Assembly: GCF_001039355.2 (NCBI RefSeq)
Contig: NW_019775412.1
Coordinates: forward strand, 186,001-250,000
Direction: 5' to 3'
Source: Lingula anatina
Lineage: Eukaryota > Brachiopoda > Lingulata > Lingulida > Lingulidae
Length of the DNA stretch: 64,000 nt
In this document: positions 37,311-49,095 of the stretch, piece by piece
Layout of the letters: each line of letters begins with the position of its first letter
Numbering within the stretch: the first letter of the stretch is position 1
The notes under the pieces: generated by a model
What the model was told of the DNA's origin: nothing
What the model saw: the letters and a program-made list of their open reading frames with translations, nothing else
Database searches by the model: none
Translations under genes and position numbers: made by a program

Positions 37311-38555
37311 AAAAAAAAAACAATCCAAGTTGCTTATTCTGACAAAATTTCAAAAGTTAATCATGATTAGAATTTATTGGTAGTGCGTTGTTTTCGTCAT
37401 ACATCGATATCTGTTTATTGCCTAAAACGTATTTTTATGCAAAGATCCATAATAAAGTAAGTCATTGACGCTTTCTCAACTACCCATCAGTTTGTAGTTG
37501 CAGTATTCAGAGACCTGTTTGAAAATCTGTTTGTTAGTTGATATCTTTACTGATTCAAAAAGTACTCCATTCAGCAATTGAAATTATGACATCAGCCAAG
37601 AAGTCAATTCATCAATCTTGCTCGTATGCGAGGTTCAAGGCAACACAAGCTTAAACATTCCACACGTGTTTGCCTGCGTCACCCAACGGTAGCTTTTGTC
37701 CTCGGCCCGTCAACGGTGCTGCCCCCGGCGCTGCGTTACTGTTATTCTTCAACGCGTATAATATGATATAATTTGCCGAAGGTCACATATACGATAAATA
37801 AATAAACATGTATTAGTGTGATTCTTATTATTATAAGCGTCAAAGGAAACGGTTACCAACTGCAGGATACAAAAATAACTCGGTTTTTGAAGTCTTCTGT
37901 TATTCGTTTTAAATTTCTTGTATTACTTACTTAAAGCTACCTGGGGCTTAATATCGGATAGCGTTCCAGTGGAATTTGCGACGGGAAAAAACACTTAAGT
38001 CAAAATGTTCTTATTTGTTGTACAATGTAAGAAAATACTTGGCAACTATCACGACCGACCATGAACATAAATAGCCTTTATTTCTGTCAAATTCCTATGG
38101 CTTTAAAATTCCATTTTTATTCAGTTAATCTCTCTTTTTGCTACTGTCCAATTTCGCAATTTTTCAATACTCATCAAATGCAAAGAAGGGCTATTAGGTG
38201 ATCGTTTGACTAATTTGCTGACAAATACTTACTCTATACAGCTACATTCTATTTGTAAGGTTGTTTGTTTGACCTGTTACATAGAAAAAGGCCCGAACCA
38301 CACAATTCAAGTTTTGATAACGTGTTTATCATAGTCTTGTACAGGGGTCCGTACATAGGAAAATCAACATACAGATAAGCATAGCACCGAATAGACCTGA
38401 ATAAATATAAATATCGCGCAATTGACAATTTCAGTGCACCATATTCTGGGACGAATGAAGCACAGGAATACGGGGCTCGGCCACACCTGTACAGCTAGGA
38501 CCTGAACTGTTGTTGTTCACCTGTTTTCCTGTTTAGATGGATAGAAAGTGGAATG
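37311..38555 (+). repeat. Duplicated block, copy 1 (contig end before gap)
   Basis: From 37321 to 38555 (1235 bp) this matches 39264-40498 with a few substitutions and no net length change. Its last 499 bp (38057-38555) match 42273-42771, with no differences seen by eye. It ends at the N gap. No gene is seen in it. Best read as one haplotype of an assembly-duplicated locus. Confidence 0.9.
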
Positions 38556-39252
38556 NNNNNNNNNNNNNNNNNNNNNNNNNNNNNNNNNNNNNNNNNNNNN
38601 NNNNNNNNNNNNNNNNNNNNNNNNNNNNNNNNNNNNNNNNNNNNNNNNNNNNNNNNNNNNNNNNNNNNNNNNNNNNNNNNNNNNNNNNNNNNNNNNNNNN
38701 NNNNNNNNNNNNNNNNNNNNNNNNNNNNNNNNNNNNNNNNNNNNNNNNNNNNNNNNNNNNNNNNNNNNNNNNNNNNNNNNNNNNNNNNNNNNNNNNNNNN
38801 NNNNNNNNNNNNNNNNNNNNNNNNNNNNNNNNNNNNNNNNNNNNNNNNNNNNNNNNNNNNNNNNNNNNNNNNNNNNNNNNNNNNNNNNNNNNNNNNNNNN
38901 NNNNNNNNNNNNNNNNNNNNNNNNNNNNNNNNNNNNNNNNNNNNNNNNNNNNNNNNNNNNNNNNNNNNNNNNNNNNNNNNNNNNNNNNNNNNNNNNNNNN
39001 NNNNNNNNNNNNNNNNNNNNNNNNNNNNNNNNNNNNNNNNNNNNNNNNNNNNNNNNNNNNNNNNNNNNNNNNNNNNNNNNNNNNNNNNNNNNNNNNNNNN
39101 NNNNNNNNNNNNNNNNNNNNNNNNNNNNNNNNNNNNNNNNNNNNNNNNNNNNNNNNNNNNNNNNNNNNNNNNNNNNNNNNNNNNNNNNNNNNNNNNNNNN
39201 NNNNNNNNNNNNNNNNNNNNNNNNNNNNNNNNNNNNNNNNNNNNNNNNNNNN
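38556..39252. other. Assembly gap (697 N)
   Basis: Unsequenced run of N. Any open frame reported across it is an artefact. Confidence 1.
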
Positions 39253-40594
39253 AAAAAAAAAAACAATCCAAGTTGCTTATTCTGACAAAATTTCAAAAGT
39301 TAATCATGATTAGAATTTATTGGTAGTGCGTTGTTTTCGTCATACATCGATATCTGTTTATTGCCTAAAACGTATTTTTATGCAAAGATCCATAATAAAG
39401 TAAGTCATTGACGCTTTCTCAACTACCCATCAGTTTGTAGTTGCAGTATTCAGAGACCTGTTTGAAAATCTGTTTGTTAGTTGATATCTTTACTGATTCA
39501 AAAAGTACTCCATTCAGCAATTGAAATTATGACATCAGCCAAGAAGTCAATTCATCAATCTTGCTCGTATGCGAGGTTCAAGGCAACACAAGCTTAAACA
39601 TTCCACACGTGTTTGCCTGCGTCACCCAACGGTAGCTTTTGTCCTCGGCCCGTCAACGGTGCTGCCCCCGGCGCTGCGTTACTGTTATTCTTCAACGCGT
39701 ATAATATGATATAATTTGCCGAAGGTCACATATACGATAAATAAATAAACATGTATTAGTGTGATTCTTATTATTATAAGCGTCAAAGGAAACGGTTACC
39801 AACTGGTTGATACAAAAATAACTCGGTTTTTGAAGTCTTCTGTTATTCGTTTTAAATTTCTTGTATTACTTCCTTAAAGCTACCTGGGGCTTAATATCGG
39901 ATAGCGTTCCAGTGGAATTTGCGACGGGAAAAAACACTTAAGTCAAAATGTTCTTATTTGTTGTACAATGTAAGAAAATACTTGGCAACTATCACGACCG
40001 TCCATGTACATAAATAGCCTTTATTTCTGTCAAATTCCTATGGCTTTAAAACGCCATTTTTATTCAGTTAATCTCTCGTTTTGCTACTGTCCAATTTTGC
40101 AATTTTTCAATACTCATCAAATGCAAAGAAGGGCTATTAGGTGATCGTTTGACTAATTTGCTGACAAATACTTACTCTATACAGCTACATTCTATTTGTA
40201 AGGTTGTTTCTTTGACCTGTTACATAGAAAAAGGCCCGAACCACACAATTCAAGTTTTGATAACGTGTTTATCATAGTCTTGTACTGGGGTCCGTACATA
40301 GGAAAATCAACATACAGATAAGCATAGCACCGAATAGACCTGAATAAATATAAATATCGCGCAATTGACAATTTCAGTGCACCATATTCTGGGACGAATG
40401 AAGCACAGGAATACGGGGCTCGGCCACACCTGTACAGCTAGGACCTGAACTGTTGTTGTTCACCTGTTTTCCTGTTTAGATGGATAGAAAGTGGAATGCG
40501 ATTTATAATAAATATCTGAATACTTTGACAATTCATGCCTTGGCGACTGAGTACTCATTTTAATGAGCGCGAGTATAATAGTTTCACACACACA

Positions 40595-40633
<39 letters not shown>

Positions 40634-42157
40634 TAATAAAGGGGTGAATTCAAGGCATTAACTGACCGTGTCAGTCCTACCCCTACCAGGAAAATATATT
40701 CAGTTAGATCCAGGCAGATGCGCTCCCCTATTTAACATTTCCTAACAGAACCTTGTAACACATATTCACTTGCTCATTCTTTGATCTAAACATTGCAGCA
40801 CGAATTCAGTCATTCATTCCGTCGCTTGTTCCTTCTTTCCTTCCTTCATTTGTTGTTATGTGTTGTTACACACAAACTTTCATACTTTGCTTATTTTGTA
40901 AGTCTAATTCTGTGTACGACTTTCGTTCACATCGTAAGTTAGAGTCAATAAAGCCTAAATCTATACAGGCTACTTATTCAATAGAGAACGTATACAGTTT
41001 TCAGAGGTGCCTACAAGCAGTTGAAGTGTTGCAATTGATTGGTGTGATTGATCTGATTTTTTTTGTGTGTGTTGGTGAAGAAGAGTATTTCTTACTGTCG
41101 TGTTTCCATGAAAAAAAAGAAAGAAAAAAGAAGCTGCACCTACCACTTAAATGTCTGAATGGCAAAAATACTAGCTATACTAAGTCTACCCATTTCCAAA
41201 GATGCCGCGTGTAAAAATTCCATTTGATGTGTATATGTTTTAAAATCACATACATTTTTCTCTGTTCTCTAGATTTACGCGTTATGTAGGTCTGTCTTCA
41301 GCCATCGGCTAGAAACGGACCAAAAGAATTGGTTAAACCCCTTCATATCAAAAGCAATTTACAACTCAAGTGCAAGTCTACTCAAGCATTTACCCTCCAC
41401 TTAGCTTGTACGCTAAGAATAACAAATGTCTCAAAGAAAAAAATGAAACATCGTCTGTTTAACAGAGCATCGCTGTAGACCGTTCTGAATTCAAAAGCCT
41501 AGATATAATAACGCATGAAATAATTTACTGGGCGACCTGGCCCCAGCGTATGACCCAAAGGTGAGTTGGTGCATTAACGTACTTTGCTGTCGCTCATTCA
41601 CTGGGAAATCCGCTAGTGTCAACGTTACCTTTTTTGTCAACTCTTGTGAGACTCACGTTATTTAGAAGAGCGCGTATTTGCTCTTGCAATAAGTCCACTT
41701 TGCGTAGGTTTTCATCCCATTTTTAAGATATGCGTAAACTTAATCTCTTTTTATGCAGGTACATTATATGAAAGAAATCTCGAACTTTCATTGTAGTTTT
41801 TAGTCTTTTACCGCCTTCCTAATAAGGCATAGGCTACGTTTTTCATTGGGCAATTCCTTGAAGCAAAAATGCAGGTATAGGTATTTTTCTGACCCACTGC
41901 GTCCTTTCCACGCCCCTTTGGCTCTCTCCTACCAATAAAATCTCCTCCCCCAGTCACCTGAGAGAATTTCAAGCGATCGGTACCACGTGCACGTGCTCAT
42001 GCACCTTGATTAACAGTTTTGTTATGATTCGTCTTTAAAAAACAAAATTTTCAGTGTTGGATTTATTAAGAATCATAGGAAAAACATAAAAATGCCTTTG
42101 CATAGATAATGCTCTTTTCATAAACCATACTTTTTGGGCATAAATTCCTTTGTCAAT
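39253..42157 (+). repeat. Duplicated block, copy 2 (probable alternative haplotype)
   Basis: Left part (39264-40498) matches copy 1; right part (40499-42157) matches 42772-44448 with more substitutions and indels. It contains a (CA)n tract (about 40586-40630). It is bounded on the left by the N gap and on the right by homopolymer sequence. No coding gene is supported. Confidence 0.85.
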
Positions 42158-42176
42158 CCATGCCAAAGCAACACGG

Positions 42177-42177
<1 letters not shown>

Positions 42178-42235
<58 letters not shown>

Positions 42236-42272
42236 TGGGAAAAACTTTTTTTTTTTTTTTTTTAAAAAAAAN
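42178..42272. other. Low-quality homopolymer junction
   Basis: A T run of about 50, then A runs, a short mixed stretch, another T run, an A run and a single N at 42272. This looks like poor-quality read-end sequence joined to the next contig, not biological sequence. Confidence 0.8.
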
Positions 42273-42852
42273 GACCATGAACATAAATAGCCTTTATTTC
42301 TGTCAAATTCCTATGGCTTTAAAATTCCATTTTTATTCAGTTAATCTCTCTTTTTGCTACTGTCCAATTTCGCAATTTTTCAATACTCATCAAATGCAAA
42401 GAAGGGCTATTAGGTGATCGTTTGACTAATTTGCTGACAAATACTTACTCTATACAGCTACATTCTATTTGTAAGGTTGTTTGTTTGACCTGTTACATAG
42501 AAAAAGGCCCGAACCACACAATTCAAGTTTTGATAACGTGTTTATCATAGTCTTGTACAGGGGTCCGTACATAGGAAAATCAACATACAGATAAGCATAG
42601 CACCGAATAGACCTGAATAAATATAAATATCGCGCAATTGACAATTTCAGTGCACCATATTCTGGGACGAATGAAGCACAGGAATACGGGGCTCGGCCAC
42701 ACCTGTACAGCTAGGACCTGAACTGTTGTTGTTCACCTGTTTTCCTGTTTAGATGGATAGAAAGTGGAATGAGATTTATAATAAATAGCTGAATACTTTG
42801 ACAATTCATGCCTTGGGGACTGAGTACTCATTTTAATGAGCACGAGTATAAT

Positions 42853-42951
<99 letters not shown>

Positions 42952-44448
42952 TAAAGGGATGAATTCATGGCATTAACTGACCGTGTCAGTCCTAACCCTA
43001 CCAGGAAATATATTCAGCTAGATCCAGGCAGATTCGCTCCGCATTTGACGATTCCTTACAGAGCCTTCTCATAGTGTTCCCTTGCTCATTCATTGATTTA
43101 CAAATTGCAGCAAGAATTCGATCATTCATTCGGTCGCTCGTTCCTTCTTTCCTTTCTTCGTTTGTTTTTTATGTGTTGTTATACACAAACTTTCATACTT
43201 CGCTTACTTTGTAAGTCTAATTCTGTGTACGATTGTCGTTCACATCTTAAGTTAGAGTCATTACAGCCTAAATCTATGCAGGGTAGTTATTCTATAGAAG
43301 ATGTATATAGTTTCCAGGGAGGCCTACAAGCAGCTGAAGTGTTGCAATTGATTAGTGTGATAGATGTGATTTTTTTTTTGTGAAGAAGATTATTTCTTGT
43401 TTATGCTTCTAATTTTGCTGTTATATTACCAGGAAAAAAGAAAGAAAAAAAGTTGCACCTACCACCGCCTCAGCCTTTAACTTAAATTTCTGAATGACAA
43501 AAAGCTATACTAAGACTAGCTATACTAAGCCCATCTCCAAAGATCATATACATTTTTTCTCTATTCACTAGATCTACTCGTGAAATAGGTCTGTCTTCAG
43601 CCATTGACTAATAACGGACCAAAAGAATTGGTTAAACCCCTTCATATCAAAAGCAATTTACAGCTCAAGTGCAAGTCTACTCAAGCATTTACCCTCCACT
43701 TAGCTTGTACGCTAAGAATAACAAATGTCTCAAAGAAAAAAAATGAAACATCGTCTGTTTAACAGAGCATCGCTGTAGACCGTTCTGAATTCAAAAGCCT
43801 AGATATAATAACGCATGAAATAATTTACTGGGCGACCTGGGCCCAGCGTATGACCCAAAGGTGAGTTGGTGCATTAACGTACTTTGCTGTCACTCATTCA
43901 CTGGGAAATCCGCTAGTGTCAACGTTACCTTTTTTGTCAACTCTTGTGAGACTCACGTTATTAAGAAGAGCGCGTATTTGCTCTTGCAATAAGTCCACTT
44001 TACGTAAGTTTTTATCCTATTTTTAAGATATGCGTTTAATCTCTCTTTATGCAGGTACATTATATGAAAGAAATCTCGAACTTTCATTGTAGTTTTTAGT
44101 CTTTTACCGCCTTCCCAATAAGGCATACATTATTCACTGGGCAATTCCTTGAAGCAAAAATGCAGGAATAGGTATTTTTCTGACCCACTGCGTCCTTCCC
44201 ACGCCCCTACAACCCAGGCTTTCTCCTACCAATGAAATCTCCTCTCCCAGTAATCTGAGAGAATTTCAAGCGATCACTACCACGTGCTCATGCACCTTGA
44301 TTAACAGTTTTGTTATGAATCGTCTTTAAAAAAAAATTTTTTCAGTGTTGGATTTATTAAGAATCATAAGAAAAACATAAAAATGCCTCTGCATAGATAA
44401 TGCTCTTTTCATAAACCATACTTTTTGGGCATAAATTCCTTTGTCAAT
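42273..44448 (+). repeat. Duplicated block, copy 3 (continuation of copy 1 haplotype)
   Basis: The first 499 bp match copy 1's last 499 bp at every site where copy 2 was seen to differ; the rest aligns to copy 2 (40499-42157). It contains a compound (CA)n(GA)n tract (about 42858-42947), where copy 2 has only CA. No supported gene. Confidence 0.85.
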
Positions 44449-44939
44449 TTTTTTTGTATTTTCTATGAAAGACATATCATGGTAAAACTATTTCTCTGTT
44501 TTTGATAAAAAAAATATTCAGTTGGTATATAAAATTAGTTAATGGTATTTAGTAATAAGAAAGGGAAACAGTAAAGATGAAAAGACTTATCACTTTGTCG
44601 GACGTTTTGAATACAAGGCGATTGACCGATTGACTGTGCTAGCTGAACCCACATTGATTGTGTCGCAACTGGTGCATTCTTCACTAAATCTCTAAACGCA
44701 TTCCTTTAGACATGGACATACATTAGTTGAGCTCTTTAGATGAGGTAGCATCATAGACTATATAGAGCACTACTTATAACTTATTACTTACTTATACTTA
44801 TAACTGTCATTTTGCTCTTCAAAGGAACCAAGAAACGGATAAATATAGAAAAAAATGTGACTGTTGAACAAAATTTAAAGATCTGCGTTATTGGGCTTGT
44901 GTTGATGAATTGACACAGCAGCGGCTCCTGGCGGTGACA

Positions 44940-45065
44940 TTTTATTTGCATTGTGGGTAGGTTGGCAAGGAAAATAATATGGCGGCGGCAGTAGTAGTAT
45001 TTCGAGTTTCATAAACTCTTCATGAATCTTTCTTAGTCATATATGGGCTACACATCGCCAGCATG
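44940..45065 (+). promoter_or_regulatory. CDKL5 promoter and first noncoding exon (candidate)
   Basis: AATATGGCGGCGG (from 44977) resembles the YY1 element AAnATGGCGGC found at transcription starts. A donor follows at 45065 (CATG|GTAAGC). It would splice to an acceptor at 45454 (tgtgtag), giving a second exon 45455-45541 that contains the CDKL5 ATG at 45505. No TATA box seen. Confidence 0.5.
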
Positions 45066-45504
45066 GTAAGCATAAAATTTCCGTTAAATATAATTCCGTC
45101 AATTTAGGTTGTTTGATACGAATTTTGAATTTACGGAGCGAAGTACGGCAAAATTGCATTCAAATTTATTTTCTAAAAATTGTAAATACCAAGAATTTCA
45201 GTTACTTGTTGCTTTTACAGTTTTATAGGTGAGCACTTTCCATTGGCCGTTTAAGCTTGAAAAATATGTTCGTTAAAAATTAATATTTAATTATTTTTTC
45301 TGTTTTGTTATTTGAATGCGTTCTGTTGCCTAAAACTCCAAGAAACTTATCTTGCAACTAAAAACGGAAAGTGTCTGACTTCGTTTTCTTGCTAAATAAT
45401 TCAGATTCACGCCAGGTCTGTTACCCAAATATTCTGTTGTTTTTTATTGTGTAGGCATTAAAGCCAAACCGTATGGATATGCATGGATAGAAAAGTGTTA
45501 TGTG

Positions 45505-48500
45505 ATGAACAAGTACGAAGTTTTAGGAGTCGTAGGTGAAGGTAAGTCCTGTGAACTTGTTTTATAATTTTTTTTTTGTTGTGCAAGATTCATGTTGTAC
45601 AGAAAAAAATACAGACTTAATTCTGCACTGAGGCAGGTCTTGTGCAAGCAAATTTTTTATTTTTGCTGAACCAAACCACTACTTTTTCATCACTTTTTTC
45701 TCCAAATGGTTTAAATTTAACTAAAACAAGTCAAAGCACCATACCCCTAATTTGTTTAGCCAATTCAAGTCATTTTAAGGATTTGTCTAAATTTACAAGT
45801 GTTAGTGCTACCCAGCTGCATGGAATTCATTGTGTGATAAAAGAGAATTAAAAAAAAATAAAAACAGTGTAATCAACAAAATCAATAAAATTCCTGTGAT
45901 TCGGAGTTAGTGTCTGTCTTATGCCAAGCCACCTCTTACTTTAGGCATGGGTTAAAAGACACACATGTAGACTCAATGAGGCAAAGGGAAGGGGTAGTGG
46001 GCTAATGTATCAGCTATACATACATTGTAAGCCCCATTTTCCCAGCACAAGTGAATATCAGTATATAATCAGCTGAAGCTCTAGTTTACCACTTACTGAA
46101 TACGAATATTATCATGACATATGAATGGGAAAGATGATAACGGCAAATAATATTTCAACTAAAAGTTTTTAACTAAATGAGAAGTCTTGAACAGAAAATG
46201 TAAATGTTCAAAGTGAGAGAGAGCACGGAATTTATATATAAATATTGAAAACGCCAATCCTCTCCTATTTTTTTTTAATAGAAGAAGTTTGTAAAAGACA
46301 AGCACAGGCTATGGTACTTGAAGAGAAAAAAAAAAACAAAAAAAAAAACAAAACAACAAGCATATACAGCATGCTTTTCTTTTCTCCAGTGTCTCCCATT
46401 TATATATTATATATTACTATTATTGTTCCCAGTAACAATAAGTGCCACTGTCTTTGACCTGTCCAGATATATTCTCAGTCATTACCATGACTACCACATA
46501 CAGCATTAATGACATTAACATCATTAGCCGTCAACAAAGTTATATGACAACATGGTGACACTGAATGTAAAGTAGGAGTTATCTGTAACTGCAACAATGG
46601 CCACACCTTAAGTGGCTTTGATCAAAGACAGTGATTGATTTTTAAAGATATAGACTCGCCCTTCAAGAAATCGACGCCTTCAAGAAATCGATGAAAACCG
46701 GAAGTGCGTGTTTTTTGCACTGTTTTTCCTGTCATGCCCATCGTAAACACTGTGTTGTCAAGTAAAACGAAGCGTCTGATACAAAGTATCAAACGCGGCA
46801 TTCACGTGCTTGCTTGCGATGCGTTCAGTACACTTTGTTTACACTGACAAGTCGAGGTCAGGAATGCACAATGTTTTTCTCTGTAATTACGCAGTTTCAA
46901 TTTTGATTAGTGAATTTTCTTTTATCTGCATGGTCATTTTCCGAACATTTGTATAAGCCACGAAATATTTCTCATCGAAAAATCACCCAGCAGCTTTCCA
47001 AGTAGAAGCGAGTGACGTCATGACGCACTTCCGGTTTTCGTCGAGATCTTGAAGGGATTAGCGTTACGGTTTGCTGCACATTTAAAGCGTTCTGTCTCAA
47101 AATGTACTCAACTGCTTGGATTGAAATTTACAGAACTTATTCTTCACACGATATCACACATATGTGCTTAATTTGAGAGCTTTAGCTGTTATATGTTTTC
47201 TACAGTGCCCATTCAAAATTGAAAAAGAGCTATTTTCCGTCGATTTCTTGAAGGGCAAGTCTAACCACTTCCCATGTGGGGTCTACTAAAGGTTACTGAG
47301 GACACCGAGCTCGAAATTTAATCACTAACACCATATTTGTATGATGCTTCATGTGGTAGAAAGGGCACTTTGCTCACACGGGATTATCTCTGCTTTAGCA
47401 GGGACTTTTTGTGATGGACTGACTTGCTGAAAGATAATGGAAATGGGAGACTTTCATACTTTTAGGAAATATAATTGATAACCTTTCAACAAACACATTA
47501 CCAATGAAGTTGATGGATTTGCTGACATGAAGTTTTCTACTTATGATTTTTTTTTATGTCAGTTTTTGTTAAGATAATGTGGTTTCATTATGGTTCGCTG
47601 GCTTTTATGAATAAGCTGCAAACACTGCTCTGTAGTTTGTGTTTCAGAAGTTTTTTTGTTTGTTTGTTTCACAAGTTTCATCAACATCTGTTTCCTTTTT
47701 TATTCATTTTTGTATCCTTTGTTATATGTCAGGTATCTTAATGGATCAATTTGAAAATTGGATTAATTACCTGCTTTATCAAGTTTTAATTTTGCTTCTG
47801 TGTTGCAAGCCTCAGTTTTCATTGATTTGTGACATTCTGCCTAATAGAGGAGAGGAAATTTCTTTCTATGGCTTCTCTTACAGAAGCAGATAGCTATTTC
47901 TATTAATTATTAATCTGAGACACAGTACAATTCTTGAATGGCATTCCCTCAAGTCTTATATTAATTCTATATTAATTTAGATCTGCTGGCTACAAATGGA
48001 TATTTAGCTTAGTTTACAGTGGGAAAAGCTGCCCTCGCCTTCTTAGCTATATCAAGCATAGTTATGTTATTGCCTCTGAAAGATAAATTCAAAGAAAACT
48101 ACTTCCAAGGCTACTAGTACTTTAGTACTAGTACCTTTTGCATTTTCCTCATTTATTGGATTTTCATATTTTTTTATCTACAGTGTTCTTCATACTGTGA
48201 GCTTCTTATCTTAGGTGATTGTTTTTTCAAATGCACAAAGGTTATTGGATGATCAAGTAATGGTGTGAAGATTGATAGCCATAATGGAGATGTAATTAGG
48301 AAAATTCCAGGTGGCATGAATGATGGCTGTCGTAATCATATAATGTGTCTATCAATCATCCAATTCTCCTTCTCTCTCATACACACACACTCATACATGT
48401 TCATAAACACGTGCACAAACACACATACTCTCTCTCTCCATCTCAGGGGCGGATTTAGGGCGTCTTCTGGGTCTTCCGGAAGACGGTCAGATTTTCAAGT

Positions 48501-49044
48501 TTACATTGACGGGTATCCATTTTTTCCGTCGGAAGACGGTCAAAAATGAAGAACGGATCAACAAAGATAATATGGAAGACTGTCAGAAAATATCTCTGAA
48601 TCCGCCCCTGCATCTCTCTCTCTCTTGAGCACTTTAAAGCACACACATAATACAACATCGCTCTTTATAAGTAATAGAGAAAAAAAAAAACACCTTGAAG
48701 TCCCAAATTACCATTATCTGTTCCATGTCAAGAGGGTGTTGTTGTGAAGAAGATAAGGTCTCCCAGGCCTGGCTGTCAATTAAATCTCTGCCTTGGGTGT
48801 TGTTTTGCCTCTAATGCCTCATCATATTTCACTTAGGAAATCAAGGGAATAAAGGCAGCTGGAAGTCTAGGTTATTATAGATATACCCAATAAAGAATGA
48901 TTTGGTTCAGATATTGATTTTTAGTACTGATATTTTTTAAAGAATTTTTTTTGATATCAAAAAATGAAAGTTAGGGGAGTGTTAGGTTTTCTGTACTTTG
49001 CATAAGATAATTTACATCATGTCAAATAGATATTGTATAACTAA

Positions 49045-49095
<51 letters not shown>

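Noticed and set aside
38495-39326. Five long open frames of about 250 aa
   Set aside because: They consist of the N gap translated as X.
40858-43383. Similar open frames in the two duplicated blocks (118 and 96 aa, both starting MCCYTQTF)
   Set aside because: The shared frame reflects shared DNA. Differences between copies are mostly amino-acid changing, there is no domain, and a frame this short is expected by chance.
45642-46509. Short frames in CDKL5 intron 1
   Set aside because: Low-complexity, chance-length frames with no homology recognised.
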